NCBI GenBank assembly: GCA_030765055.1
Contig: CM060950.1
Span: forward strand, 13,737,806-13,801,805
Reading direction: 5' to 3'
Length of the DNA: 64,000 nucleotides
Source of the DNA: Mantis religiosa
Taxonomy: Eukaryota > Arthropoda > Insecta > Mantodea > Mantidae
Part shown: positions 24,331-35,482 of the stretch, in pieces
Layout: each line of letters opens with the position of its first letter
How positions within the stretch are numbered: position 1 is the stretch's first letter
Translations under genes and position numbers: made by a program
The notes under the pieces: model-generated
The model's database searches: none
Seen by the model: the letters and a program-made list of their open reading frames with translations, nothing else
What the model was told of the DNA's origin: nothing

Positions 24331-25049
24331 TTTAGCTCAGCGTAAAGCAATGAGGTTTATCTCAGAGTATGCATGGCTATGTATGAGAAGGATGGTTTTA
24401 ATGACACTGGAATGCCCGTGTCAAACTGGTTTAATGACTGCTTCTTTTAATCATTACATTAAACTAGAATTTGCCGACCTAGGGTTACCAATATCACTGT
24501 TTAGAGTTACCGTATGTGGAATACTTATTACTCGATAAAGCTTAATTCATTCTTCACGTACATATGAACCGACAAATATCTTCTCTCATCGCTTCTGGTC
24601 TTCCTTCGACCAAAACAGAAGAAGAGGACTGCCGTAATCGGCTTCACGCCGAGGACTGAGTGTCCTCACACTATCCACAGCTCTGCATGGGTGTGTGTAG
24701 CTTTCACTACTGGAAGCCCTCTTTTCACACAAAGATTCCCTTTGTGACAATTTTGCCCATTGTGATTATTATTCTCGGCTATGCCATTATTAAGGGTCCG
24801 AAGAATACCTATTCAAACGGAGTCAAGTGCTACCCTTTAAAGCTCTGCTAAAGACACTGTTTCTTACGTTTCTTTTGTTAAAACAACTATTCAACCCCGT
24901 TGCTATTCGACTCAACTGCACCTGCACGCGTTCCACACAAATATACATTCCTTCGAAATCCATTACAATTTTTTACTCATTGCAATTCATAATTTCGGTA
25001 TTAACCCTCAAGACTTGTGTCGCTCATCACACCCTGCGATTTGCCTCTC
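24331..25049. other. No feature recognised
   Basis: Short frames of about 60-76 codons without motifs. No support for a gene. Confidence 0.45.
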
Positions 25050-25208
25050 AGTTATGAGAGCAGTTGATGCAGAGTGCCTTTTACACAATATAGATATTGC
25101 TTCGGTTAAATCATAATTCCAAGCATTTTCCGTTTTCTTGCATAGTTTCCAACGCCAGGTACTTAACAACTTATATGCAGGAAATTGCTACTTGCTTTGT
25201 GATACTTG

Positions 25209-26055
25209 AAAAATGAAATGTGTAGTGTTTAACGCCCGCTTTTACTACATACGGCACCACAGGCGATGACACTGATGATACATGAGATGAAGATGAAACA
25301 CCGGTGGAATGAGATGGCAGGGGAAACCGGAGATCCCGGAGAAAACTCGCGCCAGCACCGTGTTGTCCACCACAATGTCACTTTGCGGTCGCCTGGGATC
25401 GAACCCGGGCCGCTTGGTGACAGCCAAGCGGTCTAACCACTGAGCCACGACGCGGCCTTTAAATGTGTAACGTTTAACGCCCGCTTTTACTACATACGGC
25501 ACCACAGGCGATGACACTGATGATACATGAGATGAAGATGGAGCACCGCCCCAGCGCCGTGTTGTCCACCACAATGTCACTTTGCGGTCGCCTGGGATCG
25601 AACCCGGGCCGCTTGGTGACAGCCAAGCGGTCTAACCACTGAGCCACGACGCGGCCTTTAAATGTGTAACGTTTAACGCCCGCTTTTACTACATACGGCA
25701 CCACAGGCGATGACACTGATGATACATGAGATGAAGATGGAGCACCGCCCCAGCGCCGTGTTGTCCACCACAATGTCACTTTGCGGTCGCCTGGGATCGA
25801 ACCCGGGCCGCTTGGTGACAGCCAAGCGGTCTAACCACTGAGCCACGACGCGGCCTTTAAATGTGTAACGTTTAACGCCCGCTTTTACTACATACGGCAC
25901 CACAGGCGATGACACTGATGATACATGAGATGAAGATGGAGCACCGCCCCAGCGCCGTGTTGTCCTCCACAAATGTCACTTTGCGGTCGCCTGGGATCGA
26001 ACCCGGGCCGCGTTGGTGACAGCCAAGCGGCGTAACCACTGAGCTACGGCGCGGC
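25209..26055 (-). repeat. SINE B tandem tetramer with 14-bp target duplication
   Basis: Four head-to-tail units with junctions near 25459, 25658 and 25857. The word AACGCCCGCTTTTACT recurs at 25231, 25476, 25675 and 25874 (spacings 245, 199, 199). Each unit ends (on the minus strand, begins) with a tRNA-like head GGCTCAGTGGTTAGACCG (box A) and GGTTCGATCCC (box B). The first unit has the full body; the other three share one deletion of about 46 bp. CTTTGTGATACTTG flanks the array at 25195-25208 and 26056-26069. Confidence 0.92.
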
Positions 26056-26210
26056 CTTTGTGATACTTGGTCAATCCTTTGTCATATTGGGTTAATATAG
26101 GCCTAAGAAGTCCTTGACGTGAATAACAGGTTAAAATGACGCCCACGACACAATACCATTAAGAACTTGGCGGATTTAGCTATCATACCCTCTGGTGACG
26201 GAACGCCTGA

Positions 26211-27497
26211 GGCCCGGTTGCATAAAAATCGCTACCTGCAGTTCATTTATAATCGAAGATCAAAACTGAACTACGTTTACGAACTCGCGTGGCTTGTAAA
26301 ATGCTGATCTCAGATCAGATGGATGCCGTTCAGTACTGATCTGAGATCCCAAAAACAAATGCGGCAACATCGCCAAACAGGTTGCAACTTTCATGTTGTG
26401 TCAAATTTTTGGAGAATTATCGGAATTATTCGACTCTGTTTAATTCAAGTGCACAGAGTAGCCAATTTAGACATTACAAAAACTAAATAAATCTTTCGCT
26501 TTATGGCTAATTGTTCTAGAAATAATGATATTTTGAATAAAAGTATAAGAATTTACTCCATATTGATACAGCATTCATCAAAAGTTAATCTTTCGCTTAC
26601 TTTATCTCCATTATGTGCCCAATGTACATCTTTTTCATTTTCATCTGTTTACAATACTGTGAGCTGGAAAATATAAGCAAACATGGAAATAAGTGGAAGA
26701 TAAATGGAAGATAAGTGAAATTTCAAGTTACAAATTATTATATTTATATATAAAAATGGAAGTTCAAGCAAAAGGGAACTTTTAAATCCCACCTAATGCT
26801 TCTTATTTCATCCTGATGAAATGAGATCTTAAACCTGCAATCTCCCTTGTAACTTTGTGTATAGTTCTAAACGCAGTCCCTTTATGTATATTAAATATAT
26901 ATCCAATCACCATTTGGAAGCTTTCAGTTGCATAGAACCGTAATGTGAGCAGGATCATAAATATTGGATTGAGTGCATAATTCCTCAGGGTTTGTGTTCT
27001 TAATTGTGTATGTAGCCTATGTTCCAGTTCTTCAATTACATGCTTTGATAGTCGAAGTCTCATTTTGAATTTTCTGTCATTTAGTTCTGAGATGGGATTT
27101 CCTCCATGTTGGAAAACACGAGGAGACCTTTCAAATTGAAATTTCTAATCATCAGAGATATCAGAGTAATCTGAATTCGAAAATAATAAAAATGTATAGG
27201 TTATGAACACAAACAATGCATCTTTAACACACATTTGTGAAATAAAGTGGCTAATTATTTATACACGTAACCACGAAAATGCTTTATTTAAAGATGCACC
27301 ACTTATTTCTTCGCAGAAACTATTGTGTAAATTCTGCAGTTCTGCTTATCTAAGTTCAATCAAGTTAGATATGATCAGTTAGATTTCACCAGTTAGATTT
27401 GATCTTAGATCAAGAGGCCATGAACTTAGATCAACGTTTATACAACCAAAATTCTAAGTTCAGCTTGAACTTAGATTATCTTTTATGCAACTGGGCC
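26211..27497 (-). mobile_element. PIF/Harbinger-type DNA transposon, decayed
   Basis: Left terminus GGCCCGGTTGCATAAAA and, inverted at the right, GGCCCAGTTGCATAAAA: one mismatch in 17. TGA flanks both ends (26208-26210 and 27498-27500), a 3-bp duplication as made by Harbinger elements. The insertion lies in a family C repeat whose uninterrupted copies confirm the empty site. The only coding remnant is at 26803-27063. Length 1287 bp, too short for transposase plus the Myb-like partner gene that autonomous Harbingers carry. Confidence 0.85.
26803..27063 (-). pseudogene. Harbinger transposase N-terminal fragment
   Basis: An 86-codon frame starting with an ATG at 27063. The pattern RLSK..IEELEHRL, then RN.AL.P...LL.LRFYATESFQMV.G and the later RTIHKVTREIA closely follows the start of animal Harbinger/HARBI1 nucleases, whose usual words are RLSKE, ALRFYATGSFQ.V.GD and S..TV.R. 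The DDE catalytic domain, which comes after, is missing. The strand and location inside the TIR-bounded element support the call. It cannot be active. Confidence 0.8.
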
Positions 27498-27547
27498 TGA
27501 GTGATACCCGCCGGAAGGGTACATTTACTTTCTTGAAAGATAGTACC

Positions 27548-27917
27548 AGTTAATTTGCAGCTCCATGTATTCACAAATTTTATTTTAGTTTAACGTGTTT
27601 TTCTAAATGAGTGACATAAAACGGAGCCTAAAAATATACTTAGTAATATGTCTTACTCTCTGAATAACTTATGTATCAAAAATTAAATATTTCAATATGA
27701 ATATGCATCATTAAATCAGTATTGTTGTTTATGGGCAATGAACTCTCCTTTGGACCTGATCATTGTTACGGCTGTTACATTGTTATAATATTTATTAAAA
27801 AAAATATTTTCCAGCTTATAGCGAAGCGGTCTCTATGCTACCTGAAGTGTTAAAACAAACATAAAAAAACGAGCAGTACATTAGTATGAAAGAACGTTAC
27901 CTATAGCTATATATAGC
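27548..27917. other. No feature recognised
   Basis: AT-rich sequence between two repeats; nothing supportable. Confidence 0.5.
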
Positions 27918-28555
27918 GAGCGGGATGGCTCAGGTGGTTTCGTCTGTGGTCCAAGTTCGATTCCAGTGATCCTACCTGACCCATGGGTTTCCCTGGATGG
28001 TTTTTCCGGGTCGCTAAGCGAATGCTGGGTAGGTTAACCACACCCTCCGAACTTCCTGTCCCTGCATTTCATCTCAATTATCACTACATATCATCTCTCA
28101 TCTGGTGGTTTCTTTTAGGTCAGAAATGTCGGCGGGAGCCTCGGCGGTGAATGGGGGGATGTTATGCTCTGAGAAGAACGCTTTCCCATCCGGCGGGATA
28201 GACTACGGTCTCCGAGCCGGCCTAGTGGGCCGGTTCAGAAACGTGGCTGCCGGGAAGCACACATGCTTGGAGTAACCTGTTCTAAGGAGGCGGTCTCCGA
28301 TCTGAGAGCTGATCTCGTAACTGTTAAGGGTCTACGGCAGATGGGATGACGATTGTCCTAAATGCACCGCCGGGGAGTTTCCAAGTGGTAAAGTGTTAGG
28401 ACCTCGCCCTGTGTACCGTTGTGACTCTTTGCAGTAGACCACCTTCTGTCTCCCCTCACATCATCTTCCTCTCGGGGATGCCCCTCTTGGATAATAGGTA
28501 CAAAATACCAGTCTGATGGAGGTGTCAAATCCCTTCCCAACGATCCAATCCAATA
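27918..28555 (+). repeat. Family F composite tRNA-headed repeat, plus copy
   Basis: Begins with GAGCGGGATGGCTCAGGTGG (box A) and GTTCGATTCCAG (box B), then GACCCATGGGTTTCCC, GCTGGGTAGGTTA and TCATCTCTCATCTGG, and continues with TCGGCGGGAGCCTCGGCGG. These words recur in the same order, inverted, at 38308-37830 and partly at 50030-49900. From about 28190 this copy differs from the others. The right part (28200-28550) is unassigned. Confidence 0.65.
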
Positions 28556-28607
28556 GTCATATATAACTTAAGCTTACTGTATTCTCCGATTACCTTTCTA
28601 TCGATAT

Positions 28608-29142
28608 TGTCACGAGGCCGCTCGTAAGCAAACACCGACAGAGAGGGAGGCGGGGAGTGAAAGAGACATATAGCGCCAAGCCCCACCCAGCAGAGACAGA
28701 GTGGGGAGAGAAAGAGCCAAAGAATTGTCTAGACGTTTCTCTCTCCTTCACCTGCCGCCTCGAAAGAGCGTGAAGCTTCGGGTGCCTTCGCCAAACTTCA
28801 CGAAACCACAGACCGTGTATAAATAACACTACGGACGATCGAGTGAAGTCAGTTCGGCACGAGCGGAGCCAATGCGTTGCAATTGTGCAGTGCTGACGGC
28901 AGTTAGAGCCAGCAGGCAGTTTATCGTGTATGTGGACATTTAAACTTCATCGAGTTGCGAGTTGAGAACTGATAAACCTGTAGTGATGTTGTTTATTTAC
29001 GTGTACAGAAGCCACAGAAACTGCAATGGTGTATGTTACGTCATTATGCTTAGATCAGAATTGTACAACTGCCTTTCTACGGGAATAAAGAGAATTTTGA
29101 ATTTCGGCAAATAGGACTTGAATTCGCTTTCAAATCACTACA
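28608..29142 (+). mobile_element. LTR related to the gypsy family, plus orientation
   Basis: Starts TGTCACGAGG after ATAT (28604-28607), has a TATA box TATAAAT at 28818-28824 and a poly-A signal in GGGAATAAAGAG near 29083, followed by TTGAATTTCGGCAAATAGGAC, which matches the end of the solo LTR at 61828-62373. The proposed right end CACTACA is uncertain because an inverted copy starts there; no matching ATAT is found on the right. Confidence 0.6.
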
Positions 29143-29405
29143 CGTTTATCAGTTCTCAACTTGCAACTCGATACAGTTTAAATGTCCACATACTCGATAA
29201 ACAGCCTACTGACTCTAACTGCCGTCTGCACTGCACAATTGCAACTCACTGACTCGGCTCCTGCCGAACTGTTTTCACTCGGTCGTCCGTAGTGTTATTT
29301 ATACACGGTCTGCGGTTTCGTGAAGTTTGGTGAAGGCACCCGAAGCTTCACGCCCTTTCGAGGCGGCAGGCAAAGGAGAGAGAACCGTCTAGACACTTCT
29401 TTGGC
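28716..29405. repeat. Large inverted repeat, two 270-bp arms with a 150-bp spacer
   Basis: Positions 28716-28985 and 29136-29405 are reverse complements with about 90% identity by hand comparison and no length difference. The left arm is the middle of an LTR; the right arm is therefore an inverted partial LTR. Confidence 0.88.
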
Positions 29406-30326
29406 CTCGTATTAATATGAAAATATGTCACAAAACTATTACTATAAATAACTGTACCGTTTAATTTGAAGTAGACAGAGGAATACTGTTTTGTTAGAAT
29501 TCTTTATTCAAGAATATGAGAGAAAGTCAAGGGAGTGCTGAATATCAGGTTCATTTTATAAAATAATTATACTATGTGTTAAACGGATAATCTACGGGCC
29601 ACTCAGTACTGTTACACGTTCCAAAGTGCACAATACCAAAATGTTAAAGATCCGTCAGTTATATGAATGTTATTAAACAAATGAAAAGTAACGACTACGG
29701 AAGGTACTCGGCTATCTGCTACTTATGCTTTCAGCCCACAAAGAGGAGCGCAGGGTCCTTAACAGTTCCAGGTTGAAGCTTCCCAGTAACGTCTAGTACA
29801 ACTTGTCTTCCCCGAACCAGATCACTTGTGGACGTTGGTCATACTTGAAGGAATGTGAAGTTAAGTGAGAAATGAGGTGAGACAGGAGTTCAAGAGATGT
29901 AACTATCCTTCCCTTCGAATCGAACCAACGGGCTCTGAAATACGGACCATAGAACCACCCCACTCCTTAACCATGTACAACAAACGTTTTCTGTCTCTGT
30001 GCTGTTAAAATAAACATGTAAGTTTGTTACCTGAGCACGATACCTATTTGACAAGACCATAGTGAATTCAGGCGCTGAGAACCATAAGGGCCCAAAGCAC
30101 AGAAACACAGTTTTGAGAGAGAACAAAAACAGATGTTTGTTAACATCAAAATTTCCATTATAAAGTAATACTTGCGAACGTGATGCAAAGAGTAAATTAT
30201 CATCGCAACTCTGGACAAAAATTGAACAGCGCAGAGCAAACAAAATGTTACTTTGTGCTTTGTGCCCTTATGTAACTGAATATCAGAAAAAACTAGCGAG
30301 GCAGCTTCTTATGAATGTTACATTAA
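29406..30326. other. No gene recognised
   Basis: Plus and minus frames of up to about 117 codons without motifs. A word at 30075-30105 has an inverted partner at 31340-31367 (see findings). Confidence 0.4.
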
Positions 30327-30902
30327 ATGTTAGAGTTGGGAAGACATTCAACAAGGGTTAAAATTGTCTCAAGGGCATTGAAATATCTATACAGAGTTGC
30401 AAATTTGGAGGAAAACAATATTATCAAGGAATGTTTTCTTTTGCAGATGAGAACCAAATGGGGAGAGTCTTTTGCGCAAAAAATAAGGCAACTGATGGAA
30501 CAGATAGGTATGGGGTATATTTGGAGAAACGAGGAGTATTATTATAGGGGCTTTTGGAAAGAGGTAGAATTAAGGCTGGAAGATTTAGATAGCCAAGTTA
30601 TATTTACCAGTGTAAGGGAGAAAAGATCATTGAGAATATATAGCGAAATAGAGAGAGTGTGGGGGAGGAAGAAGTACATAGATGTGTGTAATAAGTTAGA
30701 GCGAGAAGGATTTGCCTGGGCAATGACAGGAGTTAGAAATTTGAAAGGTAATAGATATGAAAAGGATTCAGGGCAATGCCCAATGTGTGGAGAAGAGGAT
30801 ACAGATTTGCATAGTATACTTTATTGTAAACAGACAAAGATATGGCGAGAACAAATGTGCAACAAACGTGGGACAGGTTTAGGACGGGAGAGGTATAAAT
30901 AA
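30327..30902 (+). pseudogene. LINE C-terminal fragment
   Basis: A 191-codon frame beginning with ATG at 30327. The N-terminal half reads like the post-reverse-transcriptase region of LINEs (ARALKYLYR.A..EENNIIKECF). The C-terminal part contains CPMCGEEDTDLHSILYCK, a Cys-Cys-His-Cys segment of the kind that ends several LINE ORF2 proteins. No reverse transcriptase precedes it in this window. No clade assignment is possible from what is seen. Confidence 0.5.
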
Positions 30903-32023
30903 TAATAAAAAAAATGTCATTGGTAAAAGGATAAAAGAATGTAAGAAATTTAGGTGAATATCTGGGGGAAATTAAAGAGAAATGGTTAAGATTGATGAAT
31001 AATAACAATTAAGGGCTGGAAAACTATAACGAGGGATACAAGAGAGAGGAGGGTCATCAATACACGGAAAACCAGGGGTTATGCGTATTGATACCGAGAC
31101 TCGAGGCAAGAAGGTAGAAAGGGTATGCTGGATGTGAATAAGTCATTTTGTTATTGTGTGAAAGAAATGTTATAAATGTCAATGTATCAATGAAATTGTA
31201 TGTAGAAGAAAGATGAGAAATAAATACAAATACCTTAAATGAAAGAAGGCCTAAAGCACAGCTGCAGGTAGTGACCACCAAAGTTGGCAAACGTCAGGAG
31301 CTAGCGTACATGCTAAAATCTCAACATTGACGATGTTGTGATTTAGGCCCTTATGGTTTTAAGCACCTCAATTATTAATGAAAGGTTGTTTTACTTCCTC
31401 CGTGGATCAAGACAAATCAGACTATTTACATTATAGTTGTACAGAATGTTGTTAATATAACGCTTCTTGTTTAAGTACCTAGGTATCTATAGTTGAGTTG
31501 TAGAGTTGAGTCACAGTTGAGTATATCTGTTGAGCGTGAGGAACCTCAGTAGTACTCTCCACCTAACAATTGAGGACATCCATCAGGACTCAATGGTAGG
31601 CTGTCTATGACCGAGGACCTAATGAACAAAAAACAGATTAACAAATTAGACAATACGTTGCACATGCAGGCTGAGCGAGACTTAGAAATTACTTCAAACA
31701 TTGTTATTTAATATTTCATTTCCTATGCGTGAAGCTTTGATGCATGGCTAAGCTAAAATTTGCTGGCTGACAGGATAGGTACTTTGGACTGGTGAATCAT
31801 ACATCCTACTGATCAAGGTAAACAATACACGGGTGGCCAGTGACAGGAATCAGCACGTTCTCAATCACCTAAACAGTGATTGCGCAAGATGATTCAATAT
31901 TTTGGAGAATAAGCTAGCATGGGAAATGCTGATTTAGCTGTTAGCTGCCATTTTCGGCAGCGCCTGCTATTTAAGAGTAGTTGAGCTACTGCAAGCGTGG
32001 ACCTGATTCGTTTTTTTAATTTT
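30903..32023. other. No gene recognised
   Basis: AT-rich sequence after the LINE fragment; an inverted-terminus word lies at 31340-31367. Nothing else to support. Confidence 0.4.
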
Positions 32024-32230
32024 ACGTCGTCCAACGTTAAGTGTTATCGGACGATGAATGAAATGGGTGAAATGATCCTCAAATGTGTCCAGGGTCCATG
32101 GAGCTTAGAGCTACCCAAGATTCGTCTTTAGGGCTAAGGGAAAACCCCGGAAACACCTTATCCAAGTAACTCACCGTGACCGAGATTCGATCTCGGGACC
32201 TCTTGAACGTGAGGCAAACATGCTACCATC
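32024..32230 (-). repeat. SINE A copy, minus strand
   Basis: Runs from TACGTCGTCCAACGTTAAG through CACCTTATCCAAGTAACTCACC to box B GATTCGATCTCGG and GACCTCTTGAACGTGAGGC. The box A end has decayed. Confidence 0.85.
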
Positions 32231-33339
32231 CTGGGAACTAAATGCTGGTGGACTTTATTCTGGAAGGTTGTTAGGGAACTTGCACAAGAGTTTATTTTAA
32301 AGTGCTTTTCGTAGTTAGATCGTCCGCGAGGTCGACAGGCCATAAGATCGCTTGCCAGCCAGACGAAACTCGACTGTATAGGCAGCGTATTACTTAAGGT
32401 ATAGTTACATCACGTCGCCATGTATTTATAATGCACGAGATTTAACTTGGCACTTTTTGTACTATCCTTGTCTAGCACGGGCACCGGGTTTCTTTCCTTG
32501 AAATGGTCAATCCCTTTTAAAGCGCTATTGTATTCCCTAATTACCTCTGTGATATGAGGGTAAGCAAAATGAGACATCAGTGGCGTTTCAAGTGAAGAAT
32601 CGGTTGTTAACATGTTGGAAATGCGAAAAATGTTTTTAGAATTTGAGAATGTTGTGATTATTTTAAACATACTGCTGGGAATAGTGCTAGTGTCTGCGTT
32701 AGTTCTAGGAGGCGCAGGAAGAATGGGAAAAGCTATACGATCAGATGGCAGGGAAATTGTTATCAATCTCCATAAAATGTTTATAGACGTATGTGAGCTC
32801 CTAAAATGCAGAAAGCTAACGTTATATGTGTCGAGCATAATGAAATTTAGATTTGTAAAGAACACACGCGGAGGAAAATTACTGACAGAAGGGCCACGAT
32901 GTAATACGATTACCTCGGTATCATTATTCCTTAATGCTATAGGGCAAAGATAAAAATGATGTCCTAAAACACAAAAAATATCATTTAAGCTTAGTGACGT
33001 AAAAGTATTGTTTGATAGTGCAGTAGGTAGTGTCCGAACAAATCCGGCGGGTAGTTTATGAACATGTTGAAAAAATATTAGCAGAAAGATGGTTCAATAG
33101 ATGAAATCAGTGATAGCTTCATAATTAATTTAGAATATTATTAAAATTGTGAATATCAGAAACATTTTGAAATTTCTGACCATGAAGTAGGGGAACGGGG
33201 ACCAAATTTGGAGGACGAAAAAGGCTCATCCGCCACTGATGTGTCTGCCCTGCATGGCTGGTCATAAAAGAAGGCCGGGTTAGAAAGGTTTAGCAATTTC
33301 TTATGTAAGAATTTTACTTTAAAATTCAAATAGTTAATT
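32231..33339. other. No feature recognised
   Basis: Two overlapping frames on opposite strands (32410-32865 minus, 32612-32953 plus) of 151 and 113 codons have no motifs and may be chance. No gene call. Confidence 0.45.
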
Positions 33340-34127
33340 GATGGAAAGGAATCATTTCTTCACACTAGCCGTATAGAGGCTAAGGTGTTGATAGTCAACA
33401 TGAAAAATTTAATGCCATGGCCGGAATTTGAACCAATGATCTCCAGGTTTCCATCCAGTCGCTCTAACCCATTGAATTAACATGGCTAACGTGACAGACT
33501 GCCATTCAATTCTCCATTTGACTCGTATATTTCCCCAGTAAACCACTAGGGGCTGGCGCATTCGAGATACACCATTTGTGGCGACTTACTATCATAAGTA
33601 CTTGAGTCCCAGGCGTCATTATTTAACTCTTACTTTAGTTAATAGGTAGAAATTAATCATTTCTTCACAATAGCCATATATACGCTAAGGTTTTGATAGA
33701 GTCGGCATGACAAATTCAGTGCCATGGATCTCCTAGTTTTCGTCCAGTCACTCTAACCCATTGAGCTACCATGGCCAACGTGCCATCCTGACATCAAATT
33801 CTCCATTTGACTCGTATATTTCCCCGGTATAACACTAGGAGCTCTCGCATTCGAGATACACCATTTGTGGTGACATTCTATCGTAAGTACTTGAGTCCCA
33901 GGCTTCAGCATTTAACTCTTATTATTTTAACCTATATACGGCTAGTGTGAAGAAATGATTAATTTCCATCAATTAACTAACATGATGTTTACCGGGGAAA
34001 TATACGAGTCAAATGGAGAATTTAATGTTAGGACTGCACGTTGGCCACGGTAGCTCAATGGGTTAGAGTGACTGGACGAAAACCAGGATATCCGTGGTTC
34101 AAATCCCGGTCATGGCATTGAATGTTG
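33340..34127. repeat. SINE D: two tandem minus-strand copies and an inverted third
   Basis: Units at about 33345-33640 and 33641-33925 are direct repeats (shared words TGACTCGTATATTTCCCC, TTCGAGATACACCATTTGTGG, AAGTACTTGAGTCCCAGG). At 33935-34127 the same element lies inverted, with an intact tRNA-like part on the plus strand at 34044-34118 (box A GGTAGCTCAATGGGTTAGAG, box B GGTTCAAATCCC). Confidence 0.82.
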
Positions 34128-34593
34128 CATGTTGACCCTCCGTACCCTTCAGCTGCCGTGGTGCTGGTGCTACGGACCCTTAGCACTCGTGGTACCTCTG
34201 ACGTTACTAGAGGAACCTCGGGCCGAACTGCCGAGCCCCTCCCGTCAGGGAATTTGTTCGGATTGGGTTGGACTCGAGGGGACAATGTGGTCCCGACACA
34301 CACGGGGAAGTGGGTACCTCCGGCCAGGCTACGGCCGCCCGGAAGGGGTAGAGGGTTGCCTAAAACCTCCCGGGTACTAGCCTGCAGAGCTAGTAGAAGG
34401 TGTGCTAGATCACCAGGCGGCTCCACCGAGGTTTTCGGTAGTCTTCTCTGCGGGGTTGACGCGCCAAAGTGGCGTATCCACTTCCATCCTGTCTTGACTT
34501 TGTGCTCAACGGGGGGGGGGGGCTTTTTAAGAAATCAGGTATTGCCCTATGGAAAGAGCCCTGAGTATCCATCGCTCCCGGGTAGAAGGAGGT
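34128..34593. other. GC-rich unassigned segment with a run of G
   Basis: Distinctly more GC-rich than its neighbours. It contains a 14-base G run at about 34511-34523. Overlapping frames on both strands look like chance consequences of the composition. Possibly a 5' region of an unidentified LINE. Confidence 0.35.
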
Positions 34594-34604
34594 CCGGGTC
34601 CTTG

Positions 34605-34829
34605 AAAATGAAATGTGTAGTGTTTAACGCCCGCTTTTACTACATATGGCACCGCAGGCGATGACACTGATGATACATGAGATGAAGATGGAGCACCGGT
34701 GGAATGAGATGGTGGGGGAAACCGGAGATCCCGGAGAAAACCCGCCCCAGTGCCGTGTTGTCCATCACAAATCTCACTTTGCGGTCGCCTGGGATCGAAG
34801 CGGTCTAACCACTGAGCCACGGCGCCGCC
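34605..34829 (-). repeat. SINE B copy with 11-bp target duplication
   Basis: CCGGGTCCTTG flanks the copy at 34594-34604 and 34830-34840. The body runs from AAAATGAAATGTGTAGTG to the minus-strand head; box B is shortened by a deletion. Confidence 0.85.
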
Positions 34830-34840
34830 CCGGGTCCTTG

Positions 34841-35482
34841 GTCCTATGGGTCCAGGACTAATGGGAGTAGATCCTCTGCACATAACTGTTGACTCTATCT
34901 ATTTTAAAGATATCCTTGATACAGATTTAGTACTTTACATTTTTGTATCATAAATACCTTTTCCATCTGTTACGGTTCATTGTTTACACTAATCCAATAC
35001 AAGTCCATTGAGATTCAGCCTTTTACACAAAACATACATTTTAATGGCATTGAAGTTACAGTAATCAGTTGAAAATCAGATGCGAAGTAATTAGGGAGTG
35101 TGATACCATGGATATCAGTTGAAATAGCTTCTTACCCAAACAATCCATCGAGGGCATCAAATTCGCAAAATATATTTTGAAGTCACACATCACTTAACTT
35201 ACATGAAATTTATTTAAAATACAAGTAGTACGTCCTCCCCTTACGACCACATTAGGGGGAAGGTTGTGGAGCTTGAGGAGGGTAAGCCCATAAGGTTCCA
35301 TTGCATTTCAGTTTTATTAATACATGCAGCGATTATATATATATAAAGATTTTATAAGCTAAGACCAATAAAATATTTTAAGCTTTTAGCTGCTCTAGAG
35401 TATGGGTTTAATGTTAATGGTATTTCTATGTGTATTGTACTAATATGCTTTGCATTAGATTATAATCATGACACATTTGTAA
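34841..35482. other. No feature recognised
   Basis: AT-rich; (TATA)n-like run near 35334-35344. Nothing else. Confidence 0.45.

Larger units (their letters stand above)
25050..27547 (-). repeat. Family C copy split by two later insertions
   Basis: The 5' terminus (minus strand GGTACTATCTTTCAAGAAAG) ends at 27547 and the body continues to 27501, is interrupted by the Harbinger element at 26211-27497, resumes at 26070-26210, is interrupted again by the SINE B array at 25209-26055, and continues from 25208 leftward. Joining the three parts gives the same order of words as the uninterrupted copies at 19.5 and 7.5 kb. Confidence 0.8.

Noticed and set aside
25245..25972. Three nearly identical frames of about 100 codons
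   Set aside because: They arise from the tandem SINE B units and change with the repeat, not from a coding gene family.
32410..32953. Overlapping 151- and 113-codon frames on opposite strands
   Set aside because: No recognisable domain, no repeat evidence, and opposite-strand overlap is typical of chance in this composition.
34122..34664. A 180-codon plus-strand frame
   Set aside because: It runs through a GC-rich repeat into SINE B and has no motif; an overlapping frame exists on the other strand.
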